DNA of 64,000 bases, from positions 1 through 64,000 of the forward strand of contig CAYTPX010000006.1 of assembly GCA_964439955.1 (NCBI GenBank). Direction: 5' to 3'. Source of the stretch: UBA1794 sp964439955. GTDB taxonomy: Bacteria; Bacteroidota; Bacteroidia; Bacteroidales; Bacteroidaceae. A program made the translations under genes and the position numbers. This document shows, in pieces, positions 34,237 through 42,001 of this stretch; the first letter of the stretch is position 1, and each line of letters starts with the position of its first letter. The notes beneath the pieces are model-generated. The model searched no databases. It saw nothing but the letters and a program-made list of their open reading frames with translations, and was not told the DNA's origin.

Positions 34237-34287
34237 GGAAGCCCCATCGTTTCCCGGGCGACGCCCGTCCCCGGGATGGGAATAGGA

Positions 34288-34326
34288 CTCCTCCCCGCGG
34301 CAGAAAGCCGCGGGGAGGAGTTTTTT
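34288..34326 (+). terminator. Rho-independent terminator of the aminotransferase gene
   Basis: Arms 34288-34300 and 34308-34320 form 13 perfect GC-rich pairs with a 7-nt loop, followed by six T's. Confidence 0.95.
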
Positions 34327-34388
34327 CGTGCGTGCCCCGGGGGAGGGGGGCGCCCTTTCCCGGGAGCGGCGGCGTCCGCCCGCACGGC

Positions 34389-34476
34389 AAGCCTTGCAGT
34401 TCCCGGCGGAAAGCCCCGGGCATTTCCGGGAAAAGCCGTGGCACTTTTCCCGGAAAGCCTTGCTCCGTTTCGGGGG
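34389..34476. repeat. 22-nt repeat array 7 (4 units)
   Basis: Units at 34389, 34411, 34433 and 34455, all starting AAGCC, in perfect register and followed by a promoter. The last unit contains the TTG that would serve as -33. Confidence 0.8.
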
Positions 34477-34491
34477 GATTGCTTATCTTTG
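34460..34491 (+). promoter_or_regulatory. Promoter of the small acidic gene and aroC
   Basis: TTG (34460-34462), 21 bases, TATCTTTG (34484-34491). The -33 part lies within the last unit of repeat array 7. Confidence 0.6.
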
Positions 34492-34551
34492 TTCCCGCAG
34501 GCTGCGGCCTCCTTTTCCTGGCCTGCCGCCAAACTTGTAAAACAGAGCTTT

Positions 34552-34881
34552 ATGGATTTCAACGAAGACTACCTAAAAAACGAGGAGGAGGATGCGCGCA
34601 CTGTCGCCTTCATGCGCGGCTACCTTCCGCAAGAGCTGAAGAATAAGTTCACCGACGACGACCTTTATTATTTCCTCGACGTGCTGGTGGAGTATTATGC
34701 CACTTCCGGCGTGCTCGACCAAGAGCCTGACGAAGACGGCTGCATCGAGATAGACCAGGAAGCCATCGCCCGGCATTTGGCGGAGACGGCTGCCCGCGAG
34801 GGAATCGGCGAGTTCGACCCGGAAGACTTGCTCTTCGTGGTTGAGGGTGCCTTGGAGTACGGCAGCAAGGAAGAAGGTTGA
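34552..34881 (+). CDS. Conserved small acidic protein of unknown function
   Basis: A 109-residue soluble, strongly acidic protein starting MDFNEDYLKNEEEDARTVAF. It contains many Asp and Glu residues (DEDGCIEIDQEAIARHL; EFDPEDLLFVVEGALEYG) and looks all-helical. I do not recognise a named family, although similar acidic proteins occur in Bacteroidales. It starts a transcript that continues into aroC 14 bases downstream. No signal peptide or membrane segment. Confidence 0.7.
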   Translation: MDFNEDYLKNEEEDARTVAFMRGYLPQELKNKFTDDDLYYFLDVLVEYYATSGVLDQEPDEDGCIEIDQEAIARHLAETAAREGIGEFDPEDLLFVVEGALEYGSKEEG

Positions 34882-34895
34882 GGGGACTGAAGGAC

Positions 34896-35975
34896 ATGGG
34901 CAATACGTTTGGGACGTTGTACCGGCTGACCACCTTCGGCGAGTCACACGGCCCTGCCGTAGGCGGGGTTGTCGACGGGTTGCCTGCCGGGATTCAGGTA
35001 GACGAAGCCTTCATACAGAAAGAGCTTGACCGCCGCCGCCCGGGGCAGAGTGCCCTTACCACAAGTCGCAAGGAAGCCGACCGCGTGGAGCTGCTCTCCG
35101 GCGTGTTCGAGGGCAGGAGCACGGGATGCCCCATAGGCTTCTTGGTGCGCAATGCCGACCACCGCTCGGCCGATTACGCCAACGTGCGTGACAAGTTCCG
35201 CCCTTCGCATGCCGATTATACGTATACCATGAAGTATGGCCTGCGCGACTACCGCGGCGGTGGCCGCTCGTCGGCGCGGGAAACGATAAGCCGCGTCGTG
35301 GGCGGGGCGCTGGCCAAGCTGGCTTTGCAGGCATCTGGCATTCAAGTCAAGGCCTACACCTCGCAGGTAGGCCCGCTGGCGCTGGAAGGAAGTTACCGCG
35401 ACTACGACCTTGACCGGCGGGAGGACAACCCTGTCCGCTGCCCGGACGAGGCGATGGCCGCCCGCATGGAGGAGCTTATCCGCCAGGTGAAGGCCGATGG
35501 CGATACGGTGGGCGGGCGCATCACGTGCGTCATTTCCGGTTGTCCGGTGGGGCTGGGCGAGCCGGTGGCCGACAAGTTCCACGCCCGGCTGGCGGCGGCC
35601 ATGCTCTCCATCAATGCCGCCAAGGGGTTTGAGTACGGCGACATCTGCCAGCATCTTGACAAGCGCGGCTCGGAAGTGAACGACCTTTTCGTCAACCGCG
35701 ACGGTCGTATCCGTACGCTCACCAACCACAGCGGCGGCATACAGGGGGGCATCACCAACGGCGAGGACATCTATTTTACCGTTTCCTTTAAGCCCGTGGC
35801 CACCGTCCTGAAGGAACAACCCACGATTGATACGGCGGGAAACCCGGCGGTGCTCGCCATGCGCGGGCGCCACGACCCGTGTGTCCTGCCCCGCGCCGTG
35901 CCTGTCGTGGAGGCCATGGCGGCCATGACGGTGCTCGACATGCTCCTTTTGTCACGAGCTGAAAGGCCCTTCTAA
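34896..35975 (+). CDS. aroC: Chorismate synthase
   Basis: Last step of the shikimate pathway: EPSP to chorismate, using reduced FMN. The 359-residue chain starts MGNTFGTLYRLTTFGESHG, containing the first signature with its conserved His; GLRDYRGGGRSSARET near 115 is the second, and NHSGGIQGGITNGEDI near 275 the third. All match active enzymes. ATG 34896 is chosen because MGNTFG is the usual start, 14 bases after the upstream stop; a frame opening at 34878 would overlap that gene. aroK lies elsewhere in this window. Confidence 0.96.
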   Translation: MGNTFGTLYRLTTFGESHGPAVGGVVDGLPAGIQVDEAFIQKELDRRRPGQSALTTSRKEADRVELLSGVFEGRSTGCPIGFLVRNADHRSADYANVRDKFRPSHADYTYTMKYGLRDYRGGGRSSARETISRVVGGALAKLALQASGIQVKAYTSQVGPLALEGSYRDYDLDRREDNPVRCPDEAMAARMEELIRQVKADGDTVGGRITCVISGCPVGLGEPVADKFHARLAAAMLSINAAKGFEYGDICQHLDKRGSEVNDLFVNRDGRIRTLTNHSGGIQGGITNGEDIYFTVSFKPVATVLKEQPTIDTAGNPAVLAMRGRHDPCVLPRAVPVVEAMAAMTVLDMLLLSRAERPF

Positions 35976-35985
35976 AAAGTAATGC

Positions 35986-36021
35986 AGCAGGCATTCCACA
36001 GCAGGAATGCCTGCTTTTTTT
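35986..36021 (+). terminator. Rho-independent terminator of aroC
   Basis: Arms 35986-35997 and 36004-36015 form 12 perfect pairs with a 6-nt loop, followed by at least six T's. Confidence 0.95.
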
Positions 36022-36154
36022 GTAGGCCGGGAAAAGCGCTTTTTGTCCTTGTCGCGGATAAGAAACGTGCAGATTGTCGTTGTGTTTGATTTGTAATTTT
36101 GGCAAAGGAGATGCAAAGTTTCTTGGATGAACCGGTATTCTTTTGTGTGCTTTT

Positions 36155-36187
36155 TTTGTAGTTGTCGTACTTTTCTTTATATCTTTG
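36155..36187 (+). promoter_or_regulatory. Promoter of the T9SS cargo gene
   Basis: TTTG (36155-36158), 21 bases, TATCTTTG (36180-36187). The leader would be about 95 nt. Confidence 0.6.
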
Positions 36188-36236
36188 CGGTCGCAACCCT
36201 TTAACAAAAAAAATGGAAAATTGTGGGCTTTTTTCT

Positions 36237-36262
36237 ATTACTGCTGCGATAGCCGCAGTAAT
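36237..36262 (+). promoter_or_regulatory. Leader hairpin of the T9SS cargo gene
   Basis: ATTACTGC (36237-36244) pairs with GCAGTAAT (36255-36262) around a 10-nt loop, 25 bases before the ATG at 36288. It could influence translation. Confidence 0.4.
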
Positions 36263-36287
36263 GTACAACTTTTTACAGTTGGTTCGT

Positions 36288-37337
36288 ATGGATTTGTTTA
36301 GGAAAATCCTGTTATTATCAGCCGTTTGTGCTGTATTTTGTGTGGATGCGCGGGCGCAGGATGCGGATGCCGGGCAGCAATCCGGGTGGAATACCTCCGC
36401 CGGATGGGAATTTGCCCCGATAGGCGCGAAGTGGTGCTACTTCGACCGGGAAATAAGGAGTATAGTCGGTGATGGATTTATCTTCATGGAATGCGTGAAA
36501 GACACGTTGCTCAGCGACTTGCCTATGCGGAAGATTACGAGGAATCGCGTCGATATATATCGGGACGGGGTCGATCCTGCCTTCACTTTTATAGACTGTT
36601 TCTACGTCCACTGCAAGGGAGATTCTGTCTACATCTACAACCCGGAGACAGAAGGCTTGGACTTGCTTTATATATTTAATGCACAACCCGGAGACACACT
36701 GGAGTTGGTTGTGCCTTATTATGCAAATGTCTTATATGCCGTACCTGGCGATACTTTCCATATTTGCATCGATGACGTTACGATAAAAGATATGGAGGGC
36801 GTGCCGGTGAAGGCCTATCATTACAGTAGTTTCTACGACGAAGCCAAATATGACCTTTACAATAGCCAGTTTTATGATTATGCCGGTAGTTCGCAACTGT
36901 TCTTCCCCGTGTCCGTACTCCCTACGGCGGGGAATCATTTCTTGCTGTCTTACTTCGATCCCGCCGTGGGCAGGTTGCAATTTGAGGATAAGGAACGTGA
37001 AATTTGGGATTTCCCATGGGATGTGTACCCTTGGGATATAGAAGATTATCTTATGGGTACGGAGAATTACCCTTGGGGTATAGAAGCCGTTACGGGGGAA
37101 TCCGGTGTGGAAGTCTCTTATTCCTCGGAGGAGAAACGCCTCACTGTGGGGCTGTCGGTGCAGGGCGGGAGCGGCGCATGCCGCACGGCGCTCTTTACGG
37201 ACGGTGGCGCGAAGGTCTTGGAGTTCGCGGACGGGTCGGCCGATCTTTCCGGGCTTCCGGCCGGAATCTATTTGGTACGGGTGGAAAGTTGCAAAGAAGG
37301 GGCAATCCTTTATAGCGGGAAGATAGCGATATATTAG
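36288..37337 (+). CDS. Secreted protein with type IX secretion C-terminal tail
   Basis: A 349-residue protein with a signal peptide (MDLFRKILLLSAVCAVFCVD, cleaved after ARAQ). The body (about 30-270) is a beta-rich domain of unknown function. The last 80 residues look like a Por secretion (T9SS type A) sorting domain: a beta-sandwich with ADLSGLPAGIYLVRVESC and a final GKIAIY. It is therefore probably exported through T9SS and attached to the surface or released. The start at 36288 is chosen by the signal peptide. No partner genes are nearby. Confidence 0.75.
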   Translation: MDLFRKILLLSAVCAVFCVDARAQDADAGQQSGWNTSAGWEFAPIGAKWCYFDREIRSIVGDGFIFMECVKDTLLSDLPMRKITRNRVDIYRDGVDPAFTFIDCFYVHCKGDSVYIYNPETEGLDLLYIFNAQPGDTLELVVPYYANVLYAVPGDTFHICIDDVTIKDMEGVPVKAYHYSSFYDEAKYDLYNSQFYDYAGSSQLFFPVSVLPTAGNHFLLSYFDPAVGRLQFEDKEREIWDFPWDVYPWDIEDYLMGTENYPWGIEAVTGESGVEVSYSSEEKRLTVGLSVQGGSGACRTALFTDGGAKVLEFADGSADLSGLPAGIYLVRVESCKEGAILYSGKIAIY

Positions 37338-37351
37338 GGACTCTCGGGCAA

Positions 37352-37417
37352 AAGCCCCGGGGCTTTATGGAAAAAGCGCAAGCACTCCTGTAAAAAAGTG
37401 CTTGCGCTTTTTTCCGA
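37352..37417. repeat. 22-nt repeat array 8 (3 units)
   Basis: Units at 37352, 37374 and 37396, starting 14 bases after the T9SS cargo gene's stop. Units 2 and 3 form the terminator at 37371-37412. Confidence 0.8.
37371..37412. terminator. Bidirectional terminator made of repeat units
   Basis: Arms 37371-37386 and 37397-37412 form 16 perfect pairs with a 10-nt loop. A5 on the left and T6 on the right serve the convergent T9SS cargo and GH43 genes. Confidence 0.85.
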
Positions 37418-37431
37418 TTCCCCTTGCGGGG

Positions 37432-39570
37432 TTATTCGGTGGTACGTAGGCGGACGTGGCTTTCCTGGCTGCCGTCGGTGTATTCCGTCTGCTCGATGTA
37501 GTAGCCCCCTGCGGCGGTTGCCGGCTCTTGCGGCAGGGCCATGCCGTTCAGGTCGTAGTACCTGCGGCTCTTCACCGTGCGCTGCACGCCGTCGGCATGC
37601 GGCGTTTCGATGGCAGTGGTAAAGTCCGGCAGGACGTCGAACTGCGTGCCCGGCCAGCGTTCCGCCAGCCTTTGCTGCTCGGCTGCCGTGATGGGGATGA
37701 CCGTGCCGTGCCTCGGGGTGAAAGTGCCGCTTGTCTCCGTGTCGCATACCCAGGTAAATTCGTGCAGGTCGGAGGAAATGCAGAATTGGTAGTAGCCCGA
37801 GGTGTAGCAGTCGTACATGAGCACCCACTCGGATGCCTCGTCGATAATCGGGAACACGCCCGATCCCTCGACGGCCACGCTGGTCTGTTGCAGGTAGCGC
37901 CCTTCCGCCTCCCACGGGCCGAAGAGCGACGGGGCCGTTGCCTGCTGGATTCCGTTGCCTTCGCCCTCGGTCTTGAAGAAGAGGTGGTAGGTGCCTTCCG
38001 CGTCGGTCACGATGTCGCCGTCAATCGTGTTGCTGCCGTGGTCGTAGAGCACCTCCGGTTCGGTCAGTCCGGTAAAGTCCTCGTTGGCGTAGGAATAGTA
38101 GATTTTGTAGTACTCTCCCTGCTCGCCTATGGAGTAGTACACCATGTAGCGCCCGGATGACGGGTCGTAGATGGTTTGCGGCGCCCACACTTGCGTCAGG
38201 GCGTCGCGGTCGAACCGGTCGGGCCACTCCGTGGGGAAGTCGATGGCCGTGTGGCTCCAGTTGATGAGGTCAGGCGATTTCAGCAGGACCAGCCCGTCGT
38301 TCGACGACCACCCCTCCGCGGAGCGCATGTCGGTGAGTACCATGTAGAACATTCCGTCTTCGCCCCGCAGGATGTGCGGGTCGCGCACGGACTGTTTCAG
38401 AGCAATCGTGTCGGCACCGATGACAGGGTTTCCGTCGTTGAGCGGCGTGTAGTTGAACCCATCGTAGCTGAGCGCGTAGAATACCTGCTCCTGGCTGGAC
38501 GAGTTGCCCGTGAAGTAGACGAAAAGATAGGCCGTGTAGTCGCTGCGCTCGCCGGTGATCGGGTCTATTTCCAGCGTGTATTCCTTTGTCAGGCTGACGC
38601 CATCCAGCGTGAAGGTGGCTTGTACGTGCGCTTCCACCACGCCCTCTTCCGCCTCGGGGCAGCGCACTACTCCCTGCGGGCTGATGAGGTCGGGGCGGTC
38701 GGAGGTATAGGTTATCGTGGCGTTCCCTGCCGTGGCGGGCAGTTGGGTATAGCGCTCGACGCGTTCGGGCAGGGTGTTTTCCATCAGGTAGGCCAGCTCG
38801 AGCTGCGTGCTCGCCGCGTCCAGCTCGTCCATGCCCTGCTCCAGCCCGCTGATAGAGTCAGCGTCCAGCGCCCCGTCATAGAGGCGGAAGTCGGCAATCA
38901 TGGCCTCTTTCAGGTAGACGTCCGTCGCATAGCACGAGCGTCCCAGCCAGTTGCACGGCGTGGCGCTGCCCAAGTCCTTGGGGACGAGGTTGCACGTGGT
39001 CGAACTCACTTGCTGCCCGTTGAGATAGAGCCTTAGGTCCGTTCCTTCCTGTACCACGGTCAGCGCCTGCCAGCTTCCCTTTTCAAGGTTTCCCAGGTTG
39101 GTGGTACTGGTTTCCCCGCTCCAGTTCGTGCGTGAAATGGCGTAGCGGCTGTCGCGCGCGCTGAGGAAAAGGTAGCCCGAGGAGGCGTCGCCCGCGTTTT
39201 CCGCCATGGCGAAGGTGCAAAGGAAGTTGCCGTTGGCCGAAATGTCGGCCGTGCCGGGTATGTAGGCTTTTATGTGGAGGGTGAAGTCGGTGAGGGAGCC
39301 TACGGTTTCCCCCGCCGCGCTGCCCAAGTCCACGTAGCCGTTCTGGCTGCCGAGGGCGATGACTTTCAGCCCTCCGGCTTCCACGATGGTGGCTCCGTTC
39401 AGCAGTTCGGCCGATGTCGCCCCGTCGGTCGTAGCTTCGGGCACGGTGGTTTCGCCCGGTGTGCCCAAGGCCGGGTCGATGTGCAGGCGCAACTTTTGTG
39501 CCTGTGCCGCCCCGCCCGTAACGGAAAGGGTGAGCAGTGCGGCGAAGATGGTACGGTTTGAAAAGTTCAT
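37432..39570 (-). CDS. Glycoside hydrolase family 43 protein with LamG-like domain and T9SS tail
   Basis: A secreted 712-residue enzyme with a signal peptide (MNFSNRTIFAALLTLSVTGG ... AQAQ). A LamG/concanavalin-like domain (about 60-250) and a short Ig-like segment (290-345) precede a five-bladed GH43 catalytic domain (350-650): SVRDPHILRGEDGMFYMVLT holds the catalytic-base Asp region, TQVWAPQTIYDPSSGRYMVY the second, and NTIDGDIVTDAEGTYHLF the third. The C-terminus (RRYYDLNGMALPQEP ... GGYYIEQ) is a T9SS sorting tail. GH43 enzymes act on arabinans, xylans or galactans; the substrate is unknown. It follows the PAP2 gene by 24 bases. Confidence 0.85.
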   Translation of the reverse strand: MNFSNRTIFAALLTLSVTGGAAQAQKLRLHIDPALGTPGETTVPEATTDGATSAELLNGATIVEAGGLKVIALGSQNGYVDLGSAAGETVGSLTDFTLHIKAYIPGTADISANGNFLCTFAMAENAGDASSGYLFLSARDSRYAISRTNWSGETSTTNLGNLEKGSWQALTVVQEGTDLRLYLNGQQVSSTTCNLVPKDLGSATPCNWLGRSCYATDVYLKEAMIADFRLYDGALDADSISGLEQGMDELDAASTQLELAYLMENTLPERVERYTQLPATAGNATITYTSDRPDLISPQGVVRCPEAEEGVVEAHVQATFTLDGVSLTKEYTLEIDPITGERSDYTAYLFVYFTGNSSSQEQVFYALSYDGFNYTPLNDGNPVIGADTIALKQSVRDPHILRGEDGMFYMVLTDMRSAEGWSSNDGLVLLKSPDLINWSHTAIDFPTEWPDRFDRDALTQVWAPQTIYDPSSGRYMVYYSIGEQGEYYKIYYSYANEDFTGLTEPEVLYDHGSNTIDGDIVTDAEGTYHLFFKTEGEGNGIQQATAPSLFGPWEAEGRYLQQTSVAVEGSGVFPIIDEASEWVLMYDCYTSGYYQFCISSDLHEFTWVCDTETSGTFTPRHGTVIPITAAEQQRLAERWPGTQFDVLPDFTTAIETPHADGVQRTVKSRRYYDLNGMALPQEPATAAGGYYIEQTEYTDGSQESHVRLRTTE

Positions 39571-39594
39571 GTTGTTATCGGTTTTTCAGGATGT

Positions 39595-40701
39595 TTAGTC
39601 TCGTTGCCGCGCGTTTCCCGTGGCCTCCCTGCCGGGAGTGGCGGCGCTTTCGAGTGAGAGTGCCTTGCTTTTTTCCGGGAAGTGGCGGCGTTTCTTCAGC
39701 AGGACGCAGCGGCTTTTAGGCAAGGAGGTCGCACCGAAGAGGGGCGTGGCGAAGTAGTATTTGTAGAAAAATGTGGTGATGAAGTAGATGACGAAGGCGG
39801 AAAGGAATCCGGCTATGGAGTCGATGAGGTAGTGTGCCTGTATGTAGACGGTGGCCATGCAGAGAAGCACGTAGAACGGGAGCAGGAAGCAGAAAAGTTT
39901 GCGGCTCAACCGGGCGGACATGAGCATCAACAGGGTGGAAATCCCCACGTGGGAGGAAGGGAACGCCGCCGTGGGCCGCTCACCCAGCTGCTGCGACAGT
40001 TCGACCAAGGTGCAGAAAAAGCCGCATCCGCCGTTGCTTGCCGCGTCGGGCAGCAGGGTGGGGTGGTAATCGAAGTAGCGCCCTATGGGGAAGAAGCGGC
40101 CGGCTTCTACGTTTTCCCACCCTATGGCCGGGAAATAGAACTGCGGTCCGGTGACGGGGAGGAAGAGGTAAATGGTATAATAAGTATAGAAAGAGGCGGC
40201 CAGGACGAAGGACCATCGCTCAAGCCAGCAGAACTTCTTCAAGAGGATGTAAGTCCCTACGATAATGATCATGGGGTAGTAGAAGAAATAACCCAGGTTG
40301 ATGGGCTCGCTCACCCACTTCCCGGGGAAAGCCTCGGCGAAAAGCACGGCGGGCTGGCATCCGAAGAGGCGTTGCTCAAGGCTGGCGAAAATATGGTCTT
40401 GGTTGGGCAGGTGCCGGTTCAGCTCGAACGTGTCGGGATACCAGTAGATGAGGAAAGCGAGCTGTATGATGACGCGCAAATACGTGGTGGCTTTGCACGG
40501 GTAGAGGCGGTAAAGGTACATGAGCGCCAGCGTGGCGAGCAAAATCTGGAGCCGCCCCAAAAGCAAGCGGGCGGGGTCGGCCATCTCTCCCCAGGAGAAA
40601 AGGATGAGCAGGGTGGTGAAAAGCGCATAGGCCACGGTCGCTTTCTCTACGGCAAACAGCCCTTTCGGCGCTTCTATCTTGCGGAACAAGTCTAAAGCCA
40701 T
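39595..40701 (-). CDS. PAP2-family membrane phosphatase/transferase with repeat-derived tail
   Basis: A 368-residue integral membrane protein with about six to eight helices. Phosphatidic acid phosphatase-2 motifs are visible: PTAAFPSSHVG near 245 (the PSGH-type His) and YIQAHYLIDSIAG near 290 (the final His and Asp). Members include lipid phosphatases and inositol-phosphorylceramide synthase-like enzymes. The last 40 or so residues (after ATPLFGATSLPKS) are basic and do not look like a domain; their DNA is repeat array 9 (39636-39723) read in frame. The start overlaps the upstream epimerase gene by 10 bases. Confidence 0.78.
   Translation of the reverse strand: MALDLFRKIEAPKGLFAVEKATVAYALFTTLLILFSWGEMADPARLLLGRLQILLATLALMYLYRLYPCKATTYLRVIIQLAFLIYWYPDTFELNRHLPNQDHIFASLEQRLFGCQPAVLFAEAFPGKWVSEPINLGYFFYYPMIIIVGTYILLKKFCWLERWSFVLAASFYTYYTIYLFLPVTGPQFYFPAIGWENVEAGRFFPIGRYFDYHPTLLPDAASNGGCGFFCTLVELSQQLGERPTAAFPSSHVGISTLLMLMSARLSRKLFCFLLPFYVLLCMATVYIQAHYLIDSIAGFLSAFVIYFITTFFYKYYFATPLFGATSLPKSRCVLLKKRRHFPEKSKALSLESAATPGREATGNARQRD
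39636..39723. repeat. 22-nt repeat array 9 (4 units), inside the PAP2 3' end
   Basis: Units at 39636, 39658, 39680 and 39702 in exact register; a further degenerate unit may lie at 39614. It covers the codons for the PAP2 C-terminal tail. Confidence 0.75.
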
Positions 40702-41717
40702 TTTTCTTTTTTATACCACTCCACGGTTTTTCTCACCCCCTCGGGCAGGAGGTAGCGCGGGCGGTAGCCCAAGTCGCGCTCGGCCGGGCCGATGTCGCAT
40801 CGCCAGGAGCGTTGTTTCATAATCCGGTATTTGTCTAAGTTCAAAGTCGAGGGCTTCCCTGCCAGCCGGGCGCAGGCCTCTGCCAGGAGCGAAACGAGCC
40901 AAAGCAGGGGCAGCGGGAGGCAGACGCGGACAAGGCGGTGTACGCCCAGTTCTTTCTGCAAGAGCCGGCAGAAGTCGGAGGAAGCGTATTCCTGCCCGTC
41001 GCTCAGGTCGTAGGCCGAAGCGGGGGGGGTGTCGCGGGCAAGTGCCCGTGAAACGGCCTGCGCCACGTCGTCGGCATAGACGAAGGTAAGCACCTGGGGC
41101 TTGAACCCGGCGGCAATGTCGATGTGGCGGCACACGCTTTGGGCCATCAGGAAGTAGTCGCGCTCGCGCGGGCCATAGACCCCCGTGGGGCGGAGTATGA
41201 CGGAGGGGAATGCTGCCCCCAGCCCTTTCAGGTATTGCTCGGCACGGAGCTTGCTGAGGCCGTAGGCCGTGTTGGGGGCGGGGTGGTCGCGTTCACTGTT
41301 GAAGGGCAGCCCGTCGCGCTCGTGCAGGGGGCCGTAGACGCTGAGGGAGCTGATGAATACGAATTTGCGCGGCACCATCGCCTCTTCCCACAGGGCGGTC
41401 ACGAGGGAGACGGTATTGCCGAAATTGACGCGGTCGAAGTCCTTTTTCCGGGTCGTCTTGGTGAGTCCGGCGGCGTGTACCACGTAGTCCCATGCGCCGT
41501 GCCTGTCCTTGTGGCGGGCCAGCTGTGCCTTCAGCCGCCCGGCATTGTCCATGTCGAGGCAGCATAGGCGTATGCCCCCGGCTTCCAGCGAGGCGGTCGC
41601 GCTCGTGGCCCGCACCCCTGCCCACACGGAGTAGCCTTCTTCTTTGAGAAGCGAGGCAAGGCGGTGGCCGATGAAGCCACTCGCGCCGGTGATGAGTACG
41701 GAGCCTTTCGAATTCAT
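40692..41717 (-). CDS. NAD-dependent epimerase/dehydratase (extended SDR)
   Basis: A 341-residue extended short-chain dehydrogenase with an N-terminal Rossmann motif (VLITGASGFIGHRLASLL), a conserved SSLSVYG strand near 120 and the catalytic YGLSKLRAE (Tyr and Lys) near 160. It resembles nucleotide-sugar epimerases or 3-beta-hydroxysteroid dehydrogenase-like enzymes that act on isoprenoid or sterol-like lipids; the pairing with a PAP2 protein leaves a lipid-related role possible. The start MNSKGSVLITG at 41717 is set by the promoter at 41735; an earlier in-frame ATG would run through repeat array 10. Confidence 0.85.
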   Translation of the reverse strand: MNSKGSVLITGASGFIGHRLASLLKEEGYSVWAGVRATSATASLEAGGIRLCCLDMDNAGRLKAQLARHKDRHGAWDYVVHAAGLTKTTRKKDFDRVNFGNTVSLVTALWEEAMVPRKFVFISSLSVYGPLHERDGLPFNSERDHPAPNTAYGLSKLRAEQYLKGLGAAFPSVILRPTGVYGPRERDYFLMAQSVCRHIDIAAGFKPQVLTFVYADDVAQAVSRALARDTPPASAYDLSDGQEYASSDFCRLLQKELGVHRLVRVCLPLPLLWLVSLLAEACARLAGKPSTLNLDKYRIMKQRSWRCDIGPAERDLGYRPRYLLPEGVRKTVEWYKKEKWL

Positions 41718-41734
41718 GGGTGCAAAATACCGGG

Positions 41735-41742
41735 CAAATATA
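41735..41742 (-). promoter_or_regulatory. -7 promoter element of the epimerase-PAP2-GH43 group
   Basis: TATATTTG on the minus strand, 17 bases before the ATG at 41717. Repeat array 10 starts 16 bases further upstream. Confidence 0.6.
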
Positions 41743-41757
41743 GGGATTAAAAATGGA

Positions 41758-41889
41758 ACGCGCCGGGTTTCCGCCCAAGAAGTGCTTGCGCTTTTTCCCG
41801 GGACGCCTGCGTTTCCCGGGAAAAAGCGCAAGGCTTTTCCCCGCCCGTGTCCTCTTTTTTCCCGGGCGGGGAGGCGATTTTTCCCGTTC
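41758..41889. repeat. 22-nt repeat array 10 (6 units), longest in the window
   Basis: Units at 41758, 41780, 41802, 41824, 41846 and 41868. Bases 41785-41803 and 41814-41832 form a perfect 19-bp inverted repeat with a 10-nt loop. It lies between two divergent genes, where no terminator is needed. Confidence 0.85.
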
Positions 41890-41912
41890 TCCCGCAGTTT
41901 GGCGCGGCATTA

Positions 41913-41944
41913 TTTGCCGAAACCGGATGTTTTCCCTAATTTCG
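41913..41944 (+). promoter_or_regulatory. Possible promoter of rnr
   Basis: TTTG (41913-41916), 20 bases, TAATTTCG (41937-41944; one mismatch to TAnnTTTG). The leader would be about 55 nt. Confidence 0.4.
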
Positions 41945-42001
41945 TAACCGGGAAACGCCGGCCCTTTATTCCGCCGGCCTTGATGAAAACCTCTACGCGA
42001 T

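Larger units (their letters stand above)
34327..34551. other. Intergenic region between the aminotransferase and the small acidic gene
   Basis: Together with the terminator, about 315 bases without a gene. It holds repeat array 7 and the promoter of the following gene. Open frames through it are GC-rich shadows. Confidence 0.55.
36022..36287. other. Leader and promoter region of the T9SS cargo gene
   Basis: About 265 bases, AT-rich towards the right. It contains one degenerate 22-nt unit near 36036, a promoter (36155-36187) and a leader hairpin (36237-36262). An in-frame ATG at 36213 would add 25 residues in front of the signal peptide and is not preferred. Confidence 0.5.
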
